Positions 6,569 to 16,421 are shown, numbered from the stretch's first letter. The stretch: 38,844 bases of DNA from an uncultured Clostridium sp. (GCA_947572725.1 CANPDB010000014.1:1-38844), one strand, 5' to 3'. Notes: generated by a model from the sequence alone, not told the origin. Numbers and translations: made by a program.

Positions 6569-7480
6569 CTACTGTTGTTCTAGTTTCTTATCTTCTTGTT
6601 GTAGTTTTTCTAATTCTTCTAATTCTTTTTTATGTTCTAATTCTTCATCATCTATTTTCTCAGATACAACATCTTTAATCACCTTAATATCTTTAGCATC
6701 ATATCTTTTATAGAAATACTCATCTCCGTCTTTAATTTTTACTCGTACTCTTTCTTTTAAAGTTTCTATATTGTCGATTTCTCCTTCTCCATCTTCTGTT
6801 TTTACTATAGCTCCAATATTAGGTAACCTTTGTAACTTTTCTTCATATACTTCATTTTCATATTTTAGGCAACACATTAATCTTCCACAATTTCCAGATA
6901 TTTTTGAAGGATTCAGTGACATATTTTGTTCTTTTGCCATTTTTATTGATACTGCTTCAAAATCGCTTAAGAATGAACAACAACAAAGTTCTCTACCGCA
7001 TACTCCGTTACCGCCTATTCTTTTCACTTCATCTCTTACACCTATTTGTCTTAATTCTATTCTTGTCTTATAAATAGCTGCTAAGTCTTTTACTAATTCT
7101 CTAAAGTCAATTCTCCCATCTGCTGTAAAATAAAATAATATTTTGCTATTGTCAAATTTAAATTCAACATCTGTCAAATTCATATCCAATTTATGCTCTT
7201 TTATTTTTTTTATGCATACATTAAATGCTTCTTTTTCTTTTTTTCTGCATTCTTCATAATGCTTATTATCTTTATAATTAGCAATTCTTATAACCTTTTT
7301 TAATGGCTCTAAAATTTTGTCATCTTCTACAATCCTATTAGGTATCATTACTTCGCCGTATTCTTCTCCTTGTGCTGTTTCTACTATTACATTATCGCCT
7401 TTTTTTACTTTTATATTTTTTGGATTAAAGAAATATATCTTTCCTAATTTCTTAAACCTAACTCCAATTATATTTTTCAA
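6569..7480 (-). CDS. ricT: RicT (YaaT), PSP1-domain iron-sulfur regulatory protein
   Basis: This 303-residue protein starts MKNIIGVRFKKLGKIYFF, the start of the PSP1 domain family. Two cysteine clusters, NGVCGRELCCCSF and NCGRLMCCLKYE, match the conserved cysteines that in Bacillus RicT help bind [4Fe-4S] clusters in the RicA-RicF-RicT complex. That complex stimulates RNase Y-dependent mRNA maturation and affects sporulation. The C-terminal 40 residues are a charged Glu/Lys-rich tail. The start is TTG 7480 with GAAAGGATG upstream. It follows holB, the usual firmicute order holB-ricT. Confidence 0.92.
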   Translation of the reverse strand: MKNIIGVRFKKLGKIYFFNPKNIKVKKGDNVIVETAQGEEYGEVMIPNRIVEDDKILEPLKKVIRIANYKDNKHYEECRKKEKEAFNVCIKKIKEHKLDMNLTDVEFKFDNSKILFYFTADGRIDFRELVKDLAAIYKTRIELRQIGVRDEVKRIGGNGVCGRELCCCSFLSDFEAVSIKMAKEQNMSLNPSKISGNCGRLMCCLKYENEVYEEKLQRLPNIGAIVKTEDGEGEIDNIETLKERVRVKIKDGDEYFYKRYDAKDIKVIKDVVSEKIDDEELEHKKELEELEKLQQEDKKLEQQ

Positions 7481-7531
7481 TTAATTTTCATCCTTTCTAT
7501 AATTTGAAAAGAATTGTTATATGAAAGTTTT

Positions 7532-8422
7532 TTAATTCATTTCTTCCCATATATTAAATAACATATTATCTATACTCATATCATAATTTGCGTTTTGTTT
7601 CAATCTTTTTTTTGTGTTTTCCACAATTTTAATACAATTTGTGTATAAATATTCTTGTTTTGCTTTTCTTAATAAAATAATATTTAAATATTCTAGTAGT
7701 TCCTCTATTTCTTCTTTAGATTGATATAATATTTCAGATTTATTTATTAAATCAACTAAATCATTTTGTTTAATTTGTTGTACTATAAGTTCTATTTTTT
7801 GATATTCTTCTTGTTTATCTTTTAATTTCAAGGCTTTTCCGATACTCCCTTGAAATACTTCTAACATATTTTCACTAATATTATTTATATTGTAGTTTTC
7901 TAATAAATATTTTTTAATATCTTCATTATCTATTTTGTTAAAATGTAGAATTGTGCATCTTGACTTTATTGTAGGCAAAAATGCTGTTTCATTAGCTCCT
8001 ATCAATATTATAGTTGCAAATTCTGGTGGCTCTTCTAATGTTTTTAATAAACAATTTTGAGCTTCTTGTGTCATTAAATCTGCATCGTTTATTATATATA
8101 TTTTTCGTTCTGATATTATTGGCTTTTCTTGTATCTTTTTTTGTAAGTCTCTAATTTGCTCTATTTTTATACTATTTCCATCTGGCTCTATATAAGAAAA
8201 ATCAGGATTATTATTAGTATCAAATTCAATGCAAGATTTGCATTTGTTACAAGGTTTAATGTCATTTATGCAGAGTAACATTTTTGCAAATTCTATCGCA
8301 AGCATCTTTTTTCCAATTCCTTGTATTCCAATAAATAAATAACTATGTGATGTCTTATTTTGGCTAATTGCTTTTTCTAGTGTATCTTTTATTTGCTTGT
8401 TACCAATAACATTTTCAAACAT
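7532..8422 (-). CDS. holB: DNA polymerase III delta' subunit, clamp loader
   Basis: This 296-residue protein has FENVIGNKQIKDTLEKAI at the N-terminus, the P-loop-like GIQGIGKK at 32-39, a four-cysteine zinc motif (Cys51, 58, 61 and 64) and LLKTLEEPPEFATIILI, the conserved SRC-containing clamp-loader region (IKSRC follows). It opens and loads the beta clamp with the tau and delta subunits. The C-terminal collar domain is AT-rich and divergent, as usual. The gene lies directly upstream of ricT and 15 bp downstream of lepB. Confidence 0.93.
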   Translation of the reverse strand: MFENVIGNKQIKDTLEKAISQNKTSHSYLFIGIQGIGKKMLAIEFAKMLLCINDIKPCNKCKSCIEFDTNNNPDFSYIEPDGNSIKIEQIRDLQKKIQEKPIISERKIYIINDADLMTQEAQNCLLKTLEEPPEFATIILIGANETAFLPTIKSRCTILHFNKIDNEDIKKYLLENYNINNISENMLEVFQGSIGKALKLKDKQEEYQKIELIVQQIKQNDLVDLINKSEILYQSKEEIEELLEYLNIILLRKAKQEYLYTNCIKIVENTKKRLKQNANYDMSIDNMLFNIWEEMN

Positions 8423-8437
8423 ATTGAAGCTCCTTTA

Positions 8438-9070
8438 TTATTTTACCTCTCCCCATTTATCTAATGGCCAAATTCTAATTGCTACTGTACTTTCTATTTT
8501 TTCTAATGGTATACATCCAAAAGCTCTACAATCTGTACTATGGTTTCTGTTGTCTCCCATTGCAAAAATACAATTCTCAGGAACAGTAAAGTTTGTAAAT
8601 CCTGTACCTACAACATCTGTTACAACTCCATCTTGTAGATATGGCTCATCTATTTCTTGTCCATTTATATAAACTTTTTCATTTTTAATTTCTACATGCT
8701 CACCAGGAAGTGCAATTACTCTTTTTATATAACTTCTTTTTCCAATCTCTAAGAAGTTATTAATAAACCATTTGAATCCTGTCTTCTTATCATATTGTGC
8801 AACTGGGTTTGACTCATCTATTTCAGAATAAGAATAATTTGTTTTACTTGGCTCTTCAAATGTTATTATTTGTCCCTTTTCTGGTAATTTTTTAGTTGTT
8901 CTTCCCCATCTGTTAAGCCATAATCTTTGGTCTTGAACTAATGTTGGATACATAGAAACTTGTTTTACTATTGTTGGTGTTCCTATAAAATATCTAAATA
9001 AGATTGCTAAAACTAGTGCAATTATTATGCAATATACCCATTCTAATATTTCTTTTATATTTGATTTCAA
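8438..9070 (-). CDS. lepB: Signal peptidase I
   Basis: This 210-residue protein has one N-terminal membrane segment (about residues 10-27). The catalytic serine is in VSMYPT (Ser39) and the catalytic lysine in YIKRVIALPGE (Lys116). The later GDNRNHSTDCRAFG box is also intact. It cleaves secretory signal peptides on the outer face of the membrane. The extra segment between the two catalytic boxes (about residues 65-105) is typical of clostridial forms. It precedes holB by 15 bp and probably shares its transcript. Confidence 0.95.
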   Translation of the reverse strand: MKSNIKEILEWVYCIIIALVLAILFRYFIGTPTIVKQVSMYPTLVQDQRLWLNRWGRTTKKLPEKGQIITFEEPSKTNYSYSEIDESNPVAQYDKKTGFKWFINNFLEIGKRSYIKRVIALPGEHVEIKNEKVYINGQEIDEPYLQDGVVTDVVGTGFTNFTVPENCIFAMGDNRNHSTDCRAFGCIPLEKIESTVAIRIWPLDKWGEVK

Positions 9071-9187
9071 ATTAATCGCTTCCTTTATTTTTATTATTTG
9101 TCTTGACTACTTTATTATTATACATTAAAATTACTATGTTAGCAATAAAAACTTTGAATTTCTTAAAATAAAAGGAGAGAAAATTTC

Positions 9188-9946
9188 ATGAATATAATTT
9201 TAAATTTAATTCAAAAAATCAAATTCAAACAATTAGTATGGGGCACTATTTTTCTAATATGCATTCTTATTGGAATATTAATGATTATTCTATTAAAACA
9301 ATCTAACACATATGGTTATAGTATAGCAATAATAATTTCTATAATTCCTTGTACTATTGGAATGTTATATTTTTTTAAGCGTTTTAAAAGTATTGACTCA
9401 TTGATAAAATATTATGGTTCTGATAAAATTGAATTCGACAGCTTTTTATCAAATACTGATTATGAAACAAAAATAATATATAAAAGTCCTAATCATACCC
9501 TACTAAATCATATTTTTATAACAGACGACTATATAATATCTATAAATAATGCAATATTAATTATTCCTATTAAACAAATACAAAATATAAAATTTACTCA
9601 AGCCAAGGGTGTAATAAATAGTTCAACAGCTTTATCTCCAAATCAATGGCAAAATACTGCTTTAATGACTCTTGGTAGGGGATATCCTGATACAATTTAT
9701 TGTTATTATAATGTAGAAATATCTATTAATAATCAAATAATACAACTATCCTTAATAAAAAATGTGGGAGAAAATGTACTTAAAATATTAAAGAATATAT
9801 TACCTATAGATATAAAAATACTTACTATTTCAGATTTTGATGATACTATAGATAAAAAAATTGGAAAAAGAAAATTTTGGAAAGCCGTATTACCTGGATT
9901 TCTATATTTATTAGCATTGGGACTTCTATTCCTATTTTTTTATTGA
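9188..9946 (+). CDS. Hypothetical membrane protein, 252 residues
   Basis: I do not recognise this protein. It has two hydrophobic segments at the N-terminus (about 17-36 and 43-62), a soluble middle of roughly 160 residues rich in beta-prone stretches (IFITDDYIISINNAILIIPIKQI), and a C-terminal segment (about 233-250). The layout, with a short strand-rich domain following two membrane helices, resembles PH-like bacterial membrane proteins, but that is a guess from topology. The ATG has AAAGGAGAG at 9-nt spacing. It stands alone between divergent lepB and a convergent gene, and ends at a bidirectional terminator. Confidence 0.7.
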   Translation: MNIILNLIQKIKFKQLVWGTIFLICILIGILMIILLKQSNTYGYSIAIIISIIPCTIGMLYFFKRFKSIDSLIKYYGSDKIEFDSFLSNTDYETKIIYKSPNHTLLNHIFITDDYIISINNAILIIPIKQIQNIKFTQAKGVINSSTALSPNQWQNTALMTLGRGYPDTIYCYYNVEISINNQIIQLSLIKNVGENVLKILKNILPIDIKILTISDFDDTIDKKIGKRKFWKAVLPGFLYLLALGLLFLFFY

Positions 9947-10008
9947 TGTTATCATTATAAGTTATTTTCTAATAAGATTAAAAATATTTTGTATTATATA
10001 ATAATTTT

Positions 10009-10041
10009 AAGAAAAAAGCCAATATTTAAATTGGCTTTCTT
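10009..10041. terminator. Bidirectional terminator
   Basis: AAAAAAGCCAAT pairs with ATTGGCTTTCTT around an AT-rich loop, with A-run and T-run flanks on both sides. It lies between two convergent genes (ending 9946 and 10044). Confidence 0.8.
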
Positions 10042-10043
10042 GT

Positions 10044-10898
10044 TTATTTATCTTCTCCTCTTCCTTCTGGAAGTGCTGAGTAATCTAAAACTACTCTTAT
10101 TTTTGTTATATATCTAATTGTTCTAACTAACTTACAGTTTTTAATTCTTTGCCATAAACTTGGTTTTACTTCAAAAGTTGTTTCTTGTGCATATTGTTGT
10201 TGCTGTGGTTGTTCTTCAACTACTACTTCTTGTGGTGCTTCTTCTACTACTTGTTGTTCTGATTGAACACTATCAATTGGTGTTGGAATTGTTTTTAATG
10301 CATCTGCAATTTCTATTCCTATGTAACTTAGGGCTTTTGATCTATCTTCAATTCTTTCCATATCAATTTCTATATGCAAGTTTGATTCTAAGTTATTTAT
10401 TCTAGCATTTATTAGTTTTATTGCATCTTGATAATTTTGTGTTTTATCATCTTTGCTCTTTCCAATAATTGTTATAGTTTCTATAATGTCTTCTGAGAAG
10501 TTGTTTTCTGCTTGTTTTATTTGTTCTTTTAAATCTTTATCTTTGTTTTGTGCTGCTACTGCTAGTCCTTTTAATTGTCCTGCTAATGCTATGTTTTGTT
10601 CTCTTTGTCTAATTAATTCTTCTATGTTTTTTGTGTTTTCTTCAAATTGATTTGTAGCAAACTCTACTAAGTCATAGGCAGCTTTATAAACACTTGATGG
10701 AAAGTTTTTCTTTTTTGGATATTCTATTAAATATGTTTTTATTGATTCAACCAAATCTTTAAAATATGTGTCATCTTCTAATTGTACTATTTGCTTTTTA
10801 CTGTTTGGATTGATTAATTTTTTTACTTTATCTATATTTGATAATATTTTTTCTTCTGTGATAATCATTCTCACATTTACTATGCCAGATCTAGACAT
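10044..10898 (-). CDS. Hypothetical helical protein with Gln/Glu-rich linker
   Basis: This protein is 284 residues from ATG 10898, chosen over 10925 because AAAGGAGGT lies 8 nt upstream of it. I do not recognise a family. Residues about 75-190 are strongly helical with heptad-like charge patterns (IEELIRQREQNIALAGQLK, KDLKEQIKQAENNF) and are probably coiled coil. A low-complexity linker (VVEEAPQEVVVEEQPQQQQ) then leads to a basic C-terminal segment (SLWQRIKNCKLVRTIRYITKIRVVLDY). There is no membrane segment. A cytoplasmic scaffold or adaptor is conceivable, but nothing here proves it. Confidence 0.75.
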   Translation of the reverse strand: MSRSGIVNVRMIITEEKILSNIDKVKKLINPNSKKQIVQLEDDTYFKDLVESIKTYLIEYPKKKNFPSSVYKAAYDLVEFATNQFEENTKNIEELIRQREQNIALAGQLKGLAVAAQNKDKDLKEQIKQAENNFSEDIIETITIIGKSKDDKTQNYQDAIKLINARINNLESNLHIEIDMERIEDRSKALSYIGIEIADALKTIPTPIDSVQSEQQVVEEAPQEVVVEEQPQQQQYAQETTFEVKPSLWQRIKNCKLVRTIRYITKIRVVLDYSALPEGRGEDK

Positions 10899-11109
10899 GT
10901 AATGTACCTCCTTTATCTTACGCATGATTGCTTTTTACTATTTCATCTATAATTATACATTAAGTTACAAAAAACTACAAGAGTAGTTTTGATTTTTTTT
11001 ATTACTTTTGTGTTACAATTATATTACAATAATATTACAAATGCAATATCTTTTTATTATTTTTTTATTTACTATTTCCCTAATGGCTACAAATTGTGGT
11101 CTTACTTAA

Positions 11110-11270
11110 AGCTAAAGATTTATAATATATTATTTTTTAGGAATGAATGTGGGGACCAACAAGTTACAGTATGTAAATAAATTTGAGGAGCAACTGCACC
11201 GCAAAAGTTTATCTACATACTGTTAGCAGTTGGGAATGGATAAAAAATAATATATTATAAATCTTTAGCT
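11110..11270. repeat. Structured palindromic element family B, copy B2
   Basis: The 23-bp terminal repeats (11110-11132 and 11248-11270) begin AGCTAAAGAT and run into TTATAATATATTA. The core blocks are those of copy B1, with the inner stem now AGTATGT/ACATACT. The pseudoknot partners GCAACTGC and GCAGTTG are unchanged. It fills the middle of the 415-bp gap before the acyl-CoA synthetase's 3' end; apart from it the gap is AT-rich with no gene visible. Confidence 0.87.
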
Positions 11271-11313
11271 ATTATAAATTGGCTATGAATTGTAAGCCAT
11301 AATATGTTACTTT

Positions 11314-13029
11314 CTATATTACTGTCTTTATTTCTTCAAATCTTTTTACTTTTTGTGTAGTAGTTTTTATTAATTCTTTATCTGTAATTGAAATTTCTCT
11401 TATATATTTATATGCTGGCATTGTTTTGTTAACTTTTTTAACTTCTTTCCATATAATTTCTTTTAGTTCATTTTCATCTGTTGTTCCATAAATTTCATTA
11501 ACCATTTCCTTATCATAAACAATTTTAGCACATATTTTATAATCGCCATCTTCTTCTGGCTTTCCGTAAACAAAACTTTCTGTTATTCCTTCTATTTTAT
11601 TTACTAAAGTTTCTAGTTCTTCTGGATAAATATTTTTACCATTTTTTAATACGATTACAAATTTCTTTCTTCCAGAAATAAAAATATAACCATCTTTATC
11701 TATTTTCGCTAAATCGCCAGTATGTAACCAACCCTCTTTATCTATTGCTTCTTTAGTTGCTTCTTCATTATTATAATATCCAAGCATTATAGATGGTCCT
11801 TTTGCAACTAATTCTCCAATTCCTTCTTCATTTGTTTCTACTACTTTTACATCTAAACTAGGAAAAGCCCTTCCTATAGAACCTAACCTTGTATATTTAT
11901 CATCTTCTGCCGCTATAACTGGTGAACTTTCTGTTAAACCATATCCTTGATATGTTTTAACTCCTAATTCATTAAATCCTTTTTCTGTTTCTGGATCTAA
12001 AGCTGCTCCTCCTGCTACAAATAGTCTTACTTTTCCTCCTAAATTGTCGTGTATTTCTTTGAATAGTTTTCTTCTAATATCTATTCCAAACTTCAACAAA
12101 AATTGACTTATCTTAATTCCTTTTTTTACAGTATCTAATTTTCCTTTTTTCTCAATACTTTTCATTACTTTTTTGTACATTGTTTCAAATAGTATTGGTA
12201 CTGAAATCATAATTGTAATTCTATATTCTTTTATATTATCTGCAATATGACGTATACCTTCACAAAATGCAATAGAGCATCCTTTTGAAATAGGATATAA
12301 AAATCCTACTGTACATTCAAATGTATGATGTAAAGGTAAAAAAGATAAAAATCTATCATTTTCATCAACTTTAATAACAGATGCAATATCCATTAAATTT
12401 GCACATATATTTTTATGTGATAACATAACTGCTTTTGATACTGCTGTTGTTCCTGATGTAAACAACATTATTCCCATAGCTTCTGCATCTATTTTACTAT
12501 CTAAAAATTCTCTGTTTCCTTCTTTTATTAATTCACTACCTTTTTTCATTAACTCTTTTTGTGAATATATATCATTTTCTTTTTTATCTAAGTCCATTGA
12601 TATAAAGAATTTAACATTTGTATTTCCTTGTTCTTTTATTTTATTCATAATATCATCATATTTATTAGAATAAAAAATAGCTTCAACTTCAGAACGAACA
12701 ATTAAACTTTCAATTTCATTATCTGGTAATGATTTGTCTAGCGGAACAACTATACCTGTTCCCGCAACAGTTGCTAAATAAGCCATTCCCCATTCATATC
12801 TATTATCTGATATAACTGCAATTCTCTTATCTTTTAAGCCCATATCTATTAAAGCTGTACCTAAACTGTTTATATTATTTATAAACTCTTTATATGTAAT
12901 CTCTTTAAATTTATCTGGTTCTTCTGTTTTAAATACATATGCTGGTCTATCTCCAAATTTCTCTTCTGATTTTTTTAACATATCTTTTAAGTCTGTGAAT
13001 TCTGTAAATTCATGAATTGGTTTTCTCAT
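11314..13029 (-). CDS. AMP-forming acyl-CoA synthetase, long-chain type
   Basis: This 571-residue protein has the adenylate-forming enzyme fold. The phosphate-binding loop is GIMLFTSGTTAVSKAVMLSH, the acyl-pocket motif YQGYGLTESSPV, and the hinge/adenine motif GWLHTGDLAKIDKDGYIFISGRKK, with a C-terminal lysine domain. The P-loop reads TSGTTAVSK rather than the usual TSGTTGxPK, a common variant in clostridial FadD-like proteins. It would activate fatty acids to acyl-CoA at the membrane. A TetR regulator lies 17 bp upstream in the same direction, which suggests an acyl-ligand-controlled operon (inference). Confidence 0.9.
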   Translation of the reverse strand: MRKPIHEFTEFTDLKDMLKKSEEKFGDRPAYVFKTEEPDKFKEITYKEFINNINSLGTALIDMGLKDKRIAVISDNRYEWGMAYLATVAGTGIVVPLDKSLPDNEIESLIVRSEVEAIFYSNKYDDIMNKIKEQGNTNVKFFISMDLDKKENDIYSQKELMKKGSELIKEGNREFLDSKIDAEAMGIMLFTSGTTAVSKAVMLSHKNICANLMDIASVIKVDENDRFLSFLPLHHTFECTVGFLYPISKGCSIAFCEGIRHIADNIKEYRITIMISVPILFETMYKKVMKSIEKKGKLDTVKKGIKISQFLLKFGIDIRRKLFKEIHDNLGGKVRLFVAGGAALDPETEKGFNELGVKTYQGYGLTESSPVIAAEDDKYTRLGSIGRAFPSLDVKVVETNEEGIGELVAKGPSIMLGYYNNEEATKEAIDKEGWLHTGDLAKIDKDGYIFISGRKKFVIVLKNGKNIYPEELETLVNKIEGITESFVYGKPEEDGDYKICAKIVYDKEMVNEIYGTTDENELKEIIWKEVKKVNKTMPAYKYIREISITDKELIKTTTQKVKRFEEIKTVI

Positions 13030-13046
13030 TACCTTCTTACCCCTTT

Positions 13047-13616
13047 TTATTTTATTTTTAAACCTTCTATTACTGTGTTTTCAAATTCTTTATATAATTT
13101 CATAATTTCCATTTTTTCTTTACTTCGTATTTTATATACTAAAGCTGAACATATTAATCCGTAAATTTCTGAAGCAATTGCTTGTGGATCTCCGTTTTTT
13201 ATTTCTCCTTTTTCAATTCCTTCTTTTACAATTGTTTCAATTTTGTTTATGTATTGCAAAATATTTTCTTTGCATATTTGATTTCTTGTGCTTTTTCTCC
13301 AAAACTCACTTAGTAAAATTGTTATTAAATCTTCATATTTTATAACAATTTTAATTTGTATAAGTATAATTGCTTTTAATTTATCTATATAATTTTGATA
13401 TTTTGCTGTTTTTATATCAATACTATTTTGTAATAATTTTATTCCTTCTTCTACTAAAAAATTAAAAATTTCTTCTTTACTTGAAAAATGATAATATAGT
13501 GTTCCTTTTGCTACTCCTACCGTTGCAGTTATATCTTCTATGCTTGTTGCGTCATATCCTTTTTCTGCAAATAGTTTCATTGATGTCTCGAATATTTTTC
13601 TTTTTGTTTTGTTCAT
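13047..13616 (-). CDS. TetR/AcrR-family transcriptional regulator
   Basis: This 189-residue protein has an N-terminal TetR helix-turn-helix (KIFETSMKLFAEKGYDATSI, then VGVAKGTLYYHFSSKEEIF) and an all-helical ligand domain without an obvious family signature. It is co-directional with the acyl-CoA synthetase gene 17 bp downstream, so its ligand may be an acyl-CoA or fatty acid, as with FadR-type TetR proteins. I found no clear operator palindrome in the 150 bp upstream. Confidence 0.92.
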   Translation of the reverse strand: MNKTKRKIFETSMKLFAEKGYDATSIEDITATVGVAKGTLYYHFSSKEEIFNFLVEEGIKLLQNSIDIKTAKYQNYIDKLKAIILIQIKIVIKYEDLITILLSEFWRKSTRNQICKENILQYINKIETIVKEGIEKGEIKNGDPQAIASEIYGLICSALVYKIRSKEKMEIMKLYKEFENTVIEGLKIK

Positions 13617-13767
13617 TTAAATTCATCCTTTCATTTTAGGATAATAATTGCCTTTATTATATATATTTTACTTAAATATTGCAATAGTTTGTAATTTTTT
13701 TGAACGTTTAGTTTAATTATTTACTACTATTCATAATAATTTTAAATAACGTCAAAGGGTTCATATT

Positions 13768-14943
13768 TCAATAAGATTCATCGCTACCACCTATCACTTC
13801 ACCTGTTGTTACATCTACAAAAATTGATTTAGCATTATATTTCTTTTCATTATTTGGGTCAGGCTCTCCTTGTTTGTAGTGAATATTGACAGTCCAAACT
13901 TTTCTTGCTGTATTTTGTACTGTTTGATATTCATAATAGCTTACTGTAGACCCATCTTCTTTTGCTTCTTCTTTTAATTCAGGATATTTCCCTTTATTTT
14001 TTTCTAATAAATAAATCCATGAATTAATTTGTCTAATTTGCTGTTTTGTAGTAATCCAATCCACTTCATTATCTGTTATTTTTTTATCTTGTTCTAATGC
14101 AATTTTTTCCGCTTCTTCTTTTGTTATTTTAACTGGATTATCTTTATATTCTACGTTTTCGTTACATATAAAAGCACTATACACTTTTAGTTGATTATCT
14201 ACCATTGCAAATCTAATTTCTACTCTTTCAAATTGATTTAATGCTTCTCCATAAACCTTATAGTATGTTACATACCAATAATTAACCACTTCATTATTTT
14301 GAAAATAGTATGGTTCTTCTTCAACTTGATTTATTTTATATTGGTTTTCTTTTAGTCCAAATAGACCATATATTTCATTTGCTTTTTTTATTGCCTCTTC
14401 TTTATTTAGTTGATCTGCTATCAATTTAGTATATTTTAAGTTTTCATCTGAAAAACACACACATTTTCCATTTTCAGCATTAATTCCTACATGAATCCCT
14501 TTATTTAAATTTGTATCTGTTGTAAAATAATATACTAATTCTGCTCCCATTATATAGTTTTTCTTTAATTCTTTTGTAACAAATTCTTGATCTTTAATTC
14601 CAAGTTTATTTAAAAATTTATTAGCTTCAACTATTGCTCCTTCCATATTAACTGCTTTTAATTCATCTTCTTTTGTAATTTCTTGTGAACCTTGGCTGTC
14701 TTTACTATCTTGTACCAACTCTTCATATGATTCATATTTTTTAGGTTCTTTAAAAACTTTTTCATATACCATTGTTCCTGCAAACACAACGCTTGCTGTT
14801 AATCCAGTAACTAGCATAAATGTTGCTACCATTTTTCCTATTTTATTTTTAAACATTTTCTCTTCCTCCTTTTCAAAGTTGGATATAGCTATTTTTCTTT
14901 TTACTCTTTTTAATACATTTTTATTTAACTCTTCATTATTCAT
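13768..14943 (-). CDS. Membrane-anchored sigma-factor partner with YcdB/PepSY-like domains
   Basis: This 391-residue protein has a cytoplasmic N-terminus of about 35 residues, one membrane segment (MVATFMLVTGLTASVVFAG, about 38-57) and a long outside part. The outside part has two repeats in which a helix (EEAIKKANEIYGLFG; EEAEKIALEQDKK) precedes strands, the pattern of YcdB/PepSY-type domains, and it ends FVDVTTGEVIGGSDESY. The gene overlaps the ECF sigma gene by 8 bp, the usual arrangement for sigma/anti-sigma pairs, so an anti-sigma role is likely but inferred. GGAGG lies 9 nt before the ATG. Confidence 0.75.
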   Translation of the reverse strand: MNNEELNKNVLKRVKRKIAISNFEKEEEKMFKNKIGKMVATFMLVTGLTASVVFAGTMVYEKVFKEPKKYESYEELVQDSKDSQGSQEITKEDELKAVNMEGAIVEANKFLNKLGIKDQEFVTKELKKNYIMGAELVYYFTTDTNLNKGIHVGINAENGKCVCFSDENLKYTKLIADQLNKEEAIKKANEIYGLFGLKENQYKINQVEEEPYYFQNNEVVNYWYVTYYKVYGEALNQFERVEIRFAMVDNQLKVYSAFICNENVEYKDNPVKITKEEAEKIALEQDKKITDNEVDWITTKQQIRQINSWIYLLEKNKGKYPELKEEAKEDGSTVSYYEYQTVQNTARKVWTVNIHYKQGEPDPNNEKKYNAKSIFVDVTTGEVIGGSDESY

Positions 14944-15487
14944 ATCTATATCCCTCCTTTTCTAAACTTTGTTTTATTCTTTTTCTAATTCTATATAATC
15001 TTGTTTTTACTTTAAATTCTGTAATATTTAATTCTCTGGCAATTTCTTTTCCTTTTTTTCCTGCATAATAAAATAATTCAAAAATATCGTTATCTTCTTT
15101 ACTCATATTTTCTAAAGCTTTTTCCATTGTTTCTATTTTATTTTTGTTTTCGTAAATCTCTTCCACTTTTTTCTGCTCTTGCAAAACATTTTCATAATCT
15201 TCAATATTATAGTGTTCCTTTATTTTCCTTTTTTTCTTTTTTATTGTATTGTTTATTACTCCAGATAGATATGAGCTTATTTTGTCATTTTCGTTCATTT
15301 TATTAACATTTTTCCATAGTACAAAAAAAGTATCTGAAATAATTTCTTCTATATCTTCTTGTGTGAATTTTTGGTTTGATATATTTTTTATAATTGTATA
15401 AACATATCCGCTATAATCATTGATTATTTGTTCTATATTTATTTCATTGCTTTTCATATAATCTTTTAATATTTTGTTCTGTTTCAA
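14936..15487 (-). CDS. ECF RNA polymerase sigma factor
   Basis: This 183-residue protein has region 2 (INDYSGYVYTIIKNI... EEIISDTFFVLWKNVN) and region 4 (NMSKEDNDIFELFYYAGKKGKEIARELNITEFKVKTRLYRIRKRIKQSL). It begins at TTG 15487, with AAAGGAG about 13 nt upstream, a wide spacing; an ATG ten codons in has no ribosome site. The upstream region contains TGTAAC (minus strand, 15555-15560), an ECF-like -35 element, so autoregulation is possible. It is translationally coupled to the membrane partner downstream. Confidence 0.9.
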   Translation of the reverse strand: MKQNKILKDYMKSNEINIEQIINDYSGYVYTIIKNISNQKFTQEDIEEIISDTFFVLWKNVNKMNENDKISSYLSGVINNTIKKKKRKIKEHYNIEDYENVLQEQKKVEEIYENKNKIETMEKALENMSKEDNDIFELFYYAGKKGKEIARELNITEFKVKTRLYRIRKRIKQSLEKEGYRYE

Positions 15488-15612
15488 TTTAGATCTAAAT
15501 CTCCTTTTATTTTTTTAGATATCTTACTTTTATAATACCAATTTTTTTAAAAAAGTTACACTTTACATGTAACGTTTTAACAAATTATTCATTATTTACT
15601 TTTTTTATAAAT

Positions 15613-15646
15613 TAAGAGCACATATTTTAGAAATATCTGCTCTTAG
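15613..15646. repeat. Hairpin between CPBP protease and sigma gene
   Basis: TAAGAGCACATATTT pairs with AAATATCTGCTCTTA (one mismatch). It has no U-run on either side, so I do not call it a terminator with confidence. Confidence 0.5.
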
Positions 15647-15663
15647 ACTTGTACTTTGTATTA

Positions 15664-16398
15664 CTATTTTAATATAATATAATATAATATAATATTATAT
15701 GCAAAATTTGACATCCAATGGGGAATAATTGCACCATATAATGAATTTGTTTTTAAATATATAAAATTCAAAACAAGATGTGTAATAAATAAATCTATAA
15801 TCCAACTAAAATTTTTTATAGTTAAATCACTTAATGTCATTCCATAAGCTATCATTCTGTATGGAAAGTGCATTATTATAAATAGAATACCTACTACAAA
15901 TACTGCTAACCATCTGTTCTTAATTAATCCATATATTCTCGTTCCTATATATCCTCTAAAAACAAATTCTTCACAAATTGCTACTAATAAATAATAAACT
16001 AATAATGTTAAAATTTCTTGTATAGAAACCACATTACTTCCATTTATTAAATGTGATAAACAATTATTATAAAACATAAAAGAGGCAAGTATTATCCCTA
16101 TAATAATACTATTTTTCCACTTTCCTTTATAAAGACCCATTGTTTCTAAACTTTGCTTATTTAACTTAATAAATAATACTGTAATAACTATAATTAAGAC
16201 ATTAAATATGCAACCAACTAGCATTATATTCTCTTTTATAAATTCAAATTTAGTTTCTAATACTGCTAAAATAGAATAGTTTAATATCATAATTCCAAAT
16301 AATACAAATGATAATACTCCATCTTTTCTTGTATATTGTTTTAGATTATTATCATATTCTATATCTGTCTGTAATATTTTCAACATATTTTTCTCCAA
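15664..16398 (-). CDS. CPBP-family intramembrane metalloprotease (Abi/CAAX type)
   Basis: This 244-residue, seven- or eight-helix membrane protein has CEEFVFRGYIGTRI, the EExxxR active-site motif, then FIIMHFPY (His) and the third motif LVLNFIYLKTNSLYGAIIPHWMSN, with the HxxxN pair. Members cleave prenylated or other membrane substrates and often provide immunity to bacteriocins in Firmicutes. No bacteriocin gene is adjacent. It is monocistronic. Confidence 0.9.
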   Translation of the reverse strand: MEKNMLKILQTDIEYDNNLKQYTRKDGVLSFVLFGIMILNYSILAVLETKFEFIKENIMLVGCIFNVLIIVITVLFIKLNKQSLETMGLYKGKWKNSIIIGIILASFMFYNNCLSHLINGSNVVSIQEILTLLVYYLLVAICEEFVFRGYIGTRIYGLIKNRWLAVFVVGILFIIMHFPYRMIAYGMTLSDLTIKNFSWIIDLFITHLVLNFIYLKTNSLYGAIIPHWMSNFAYNIILYYIILK

Positions 16399-16421
16399 TT
16401 CTAATAAAACAAATTTCCAGT

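Noticed and set aside
10160-10405. Hydrophobic frame opposite the Gln/Glu-rich linker at 10044-10898
   Set aside because: It is the antisense of low-complexity codons and has no ribosome site.
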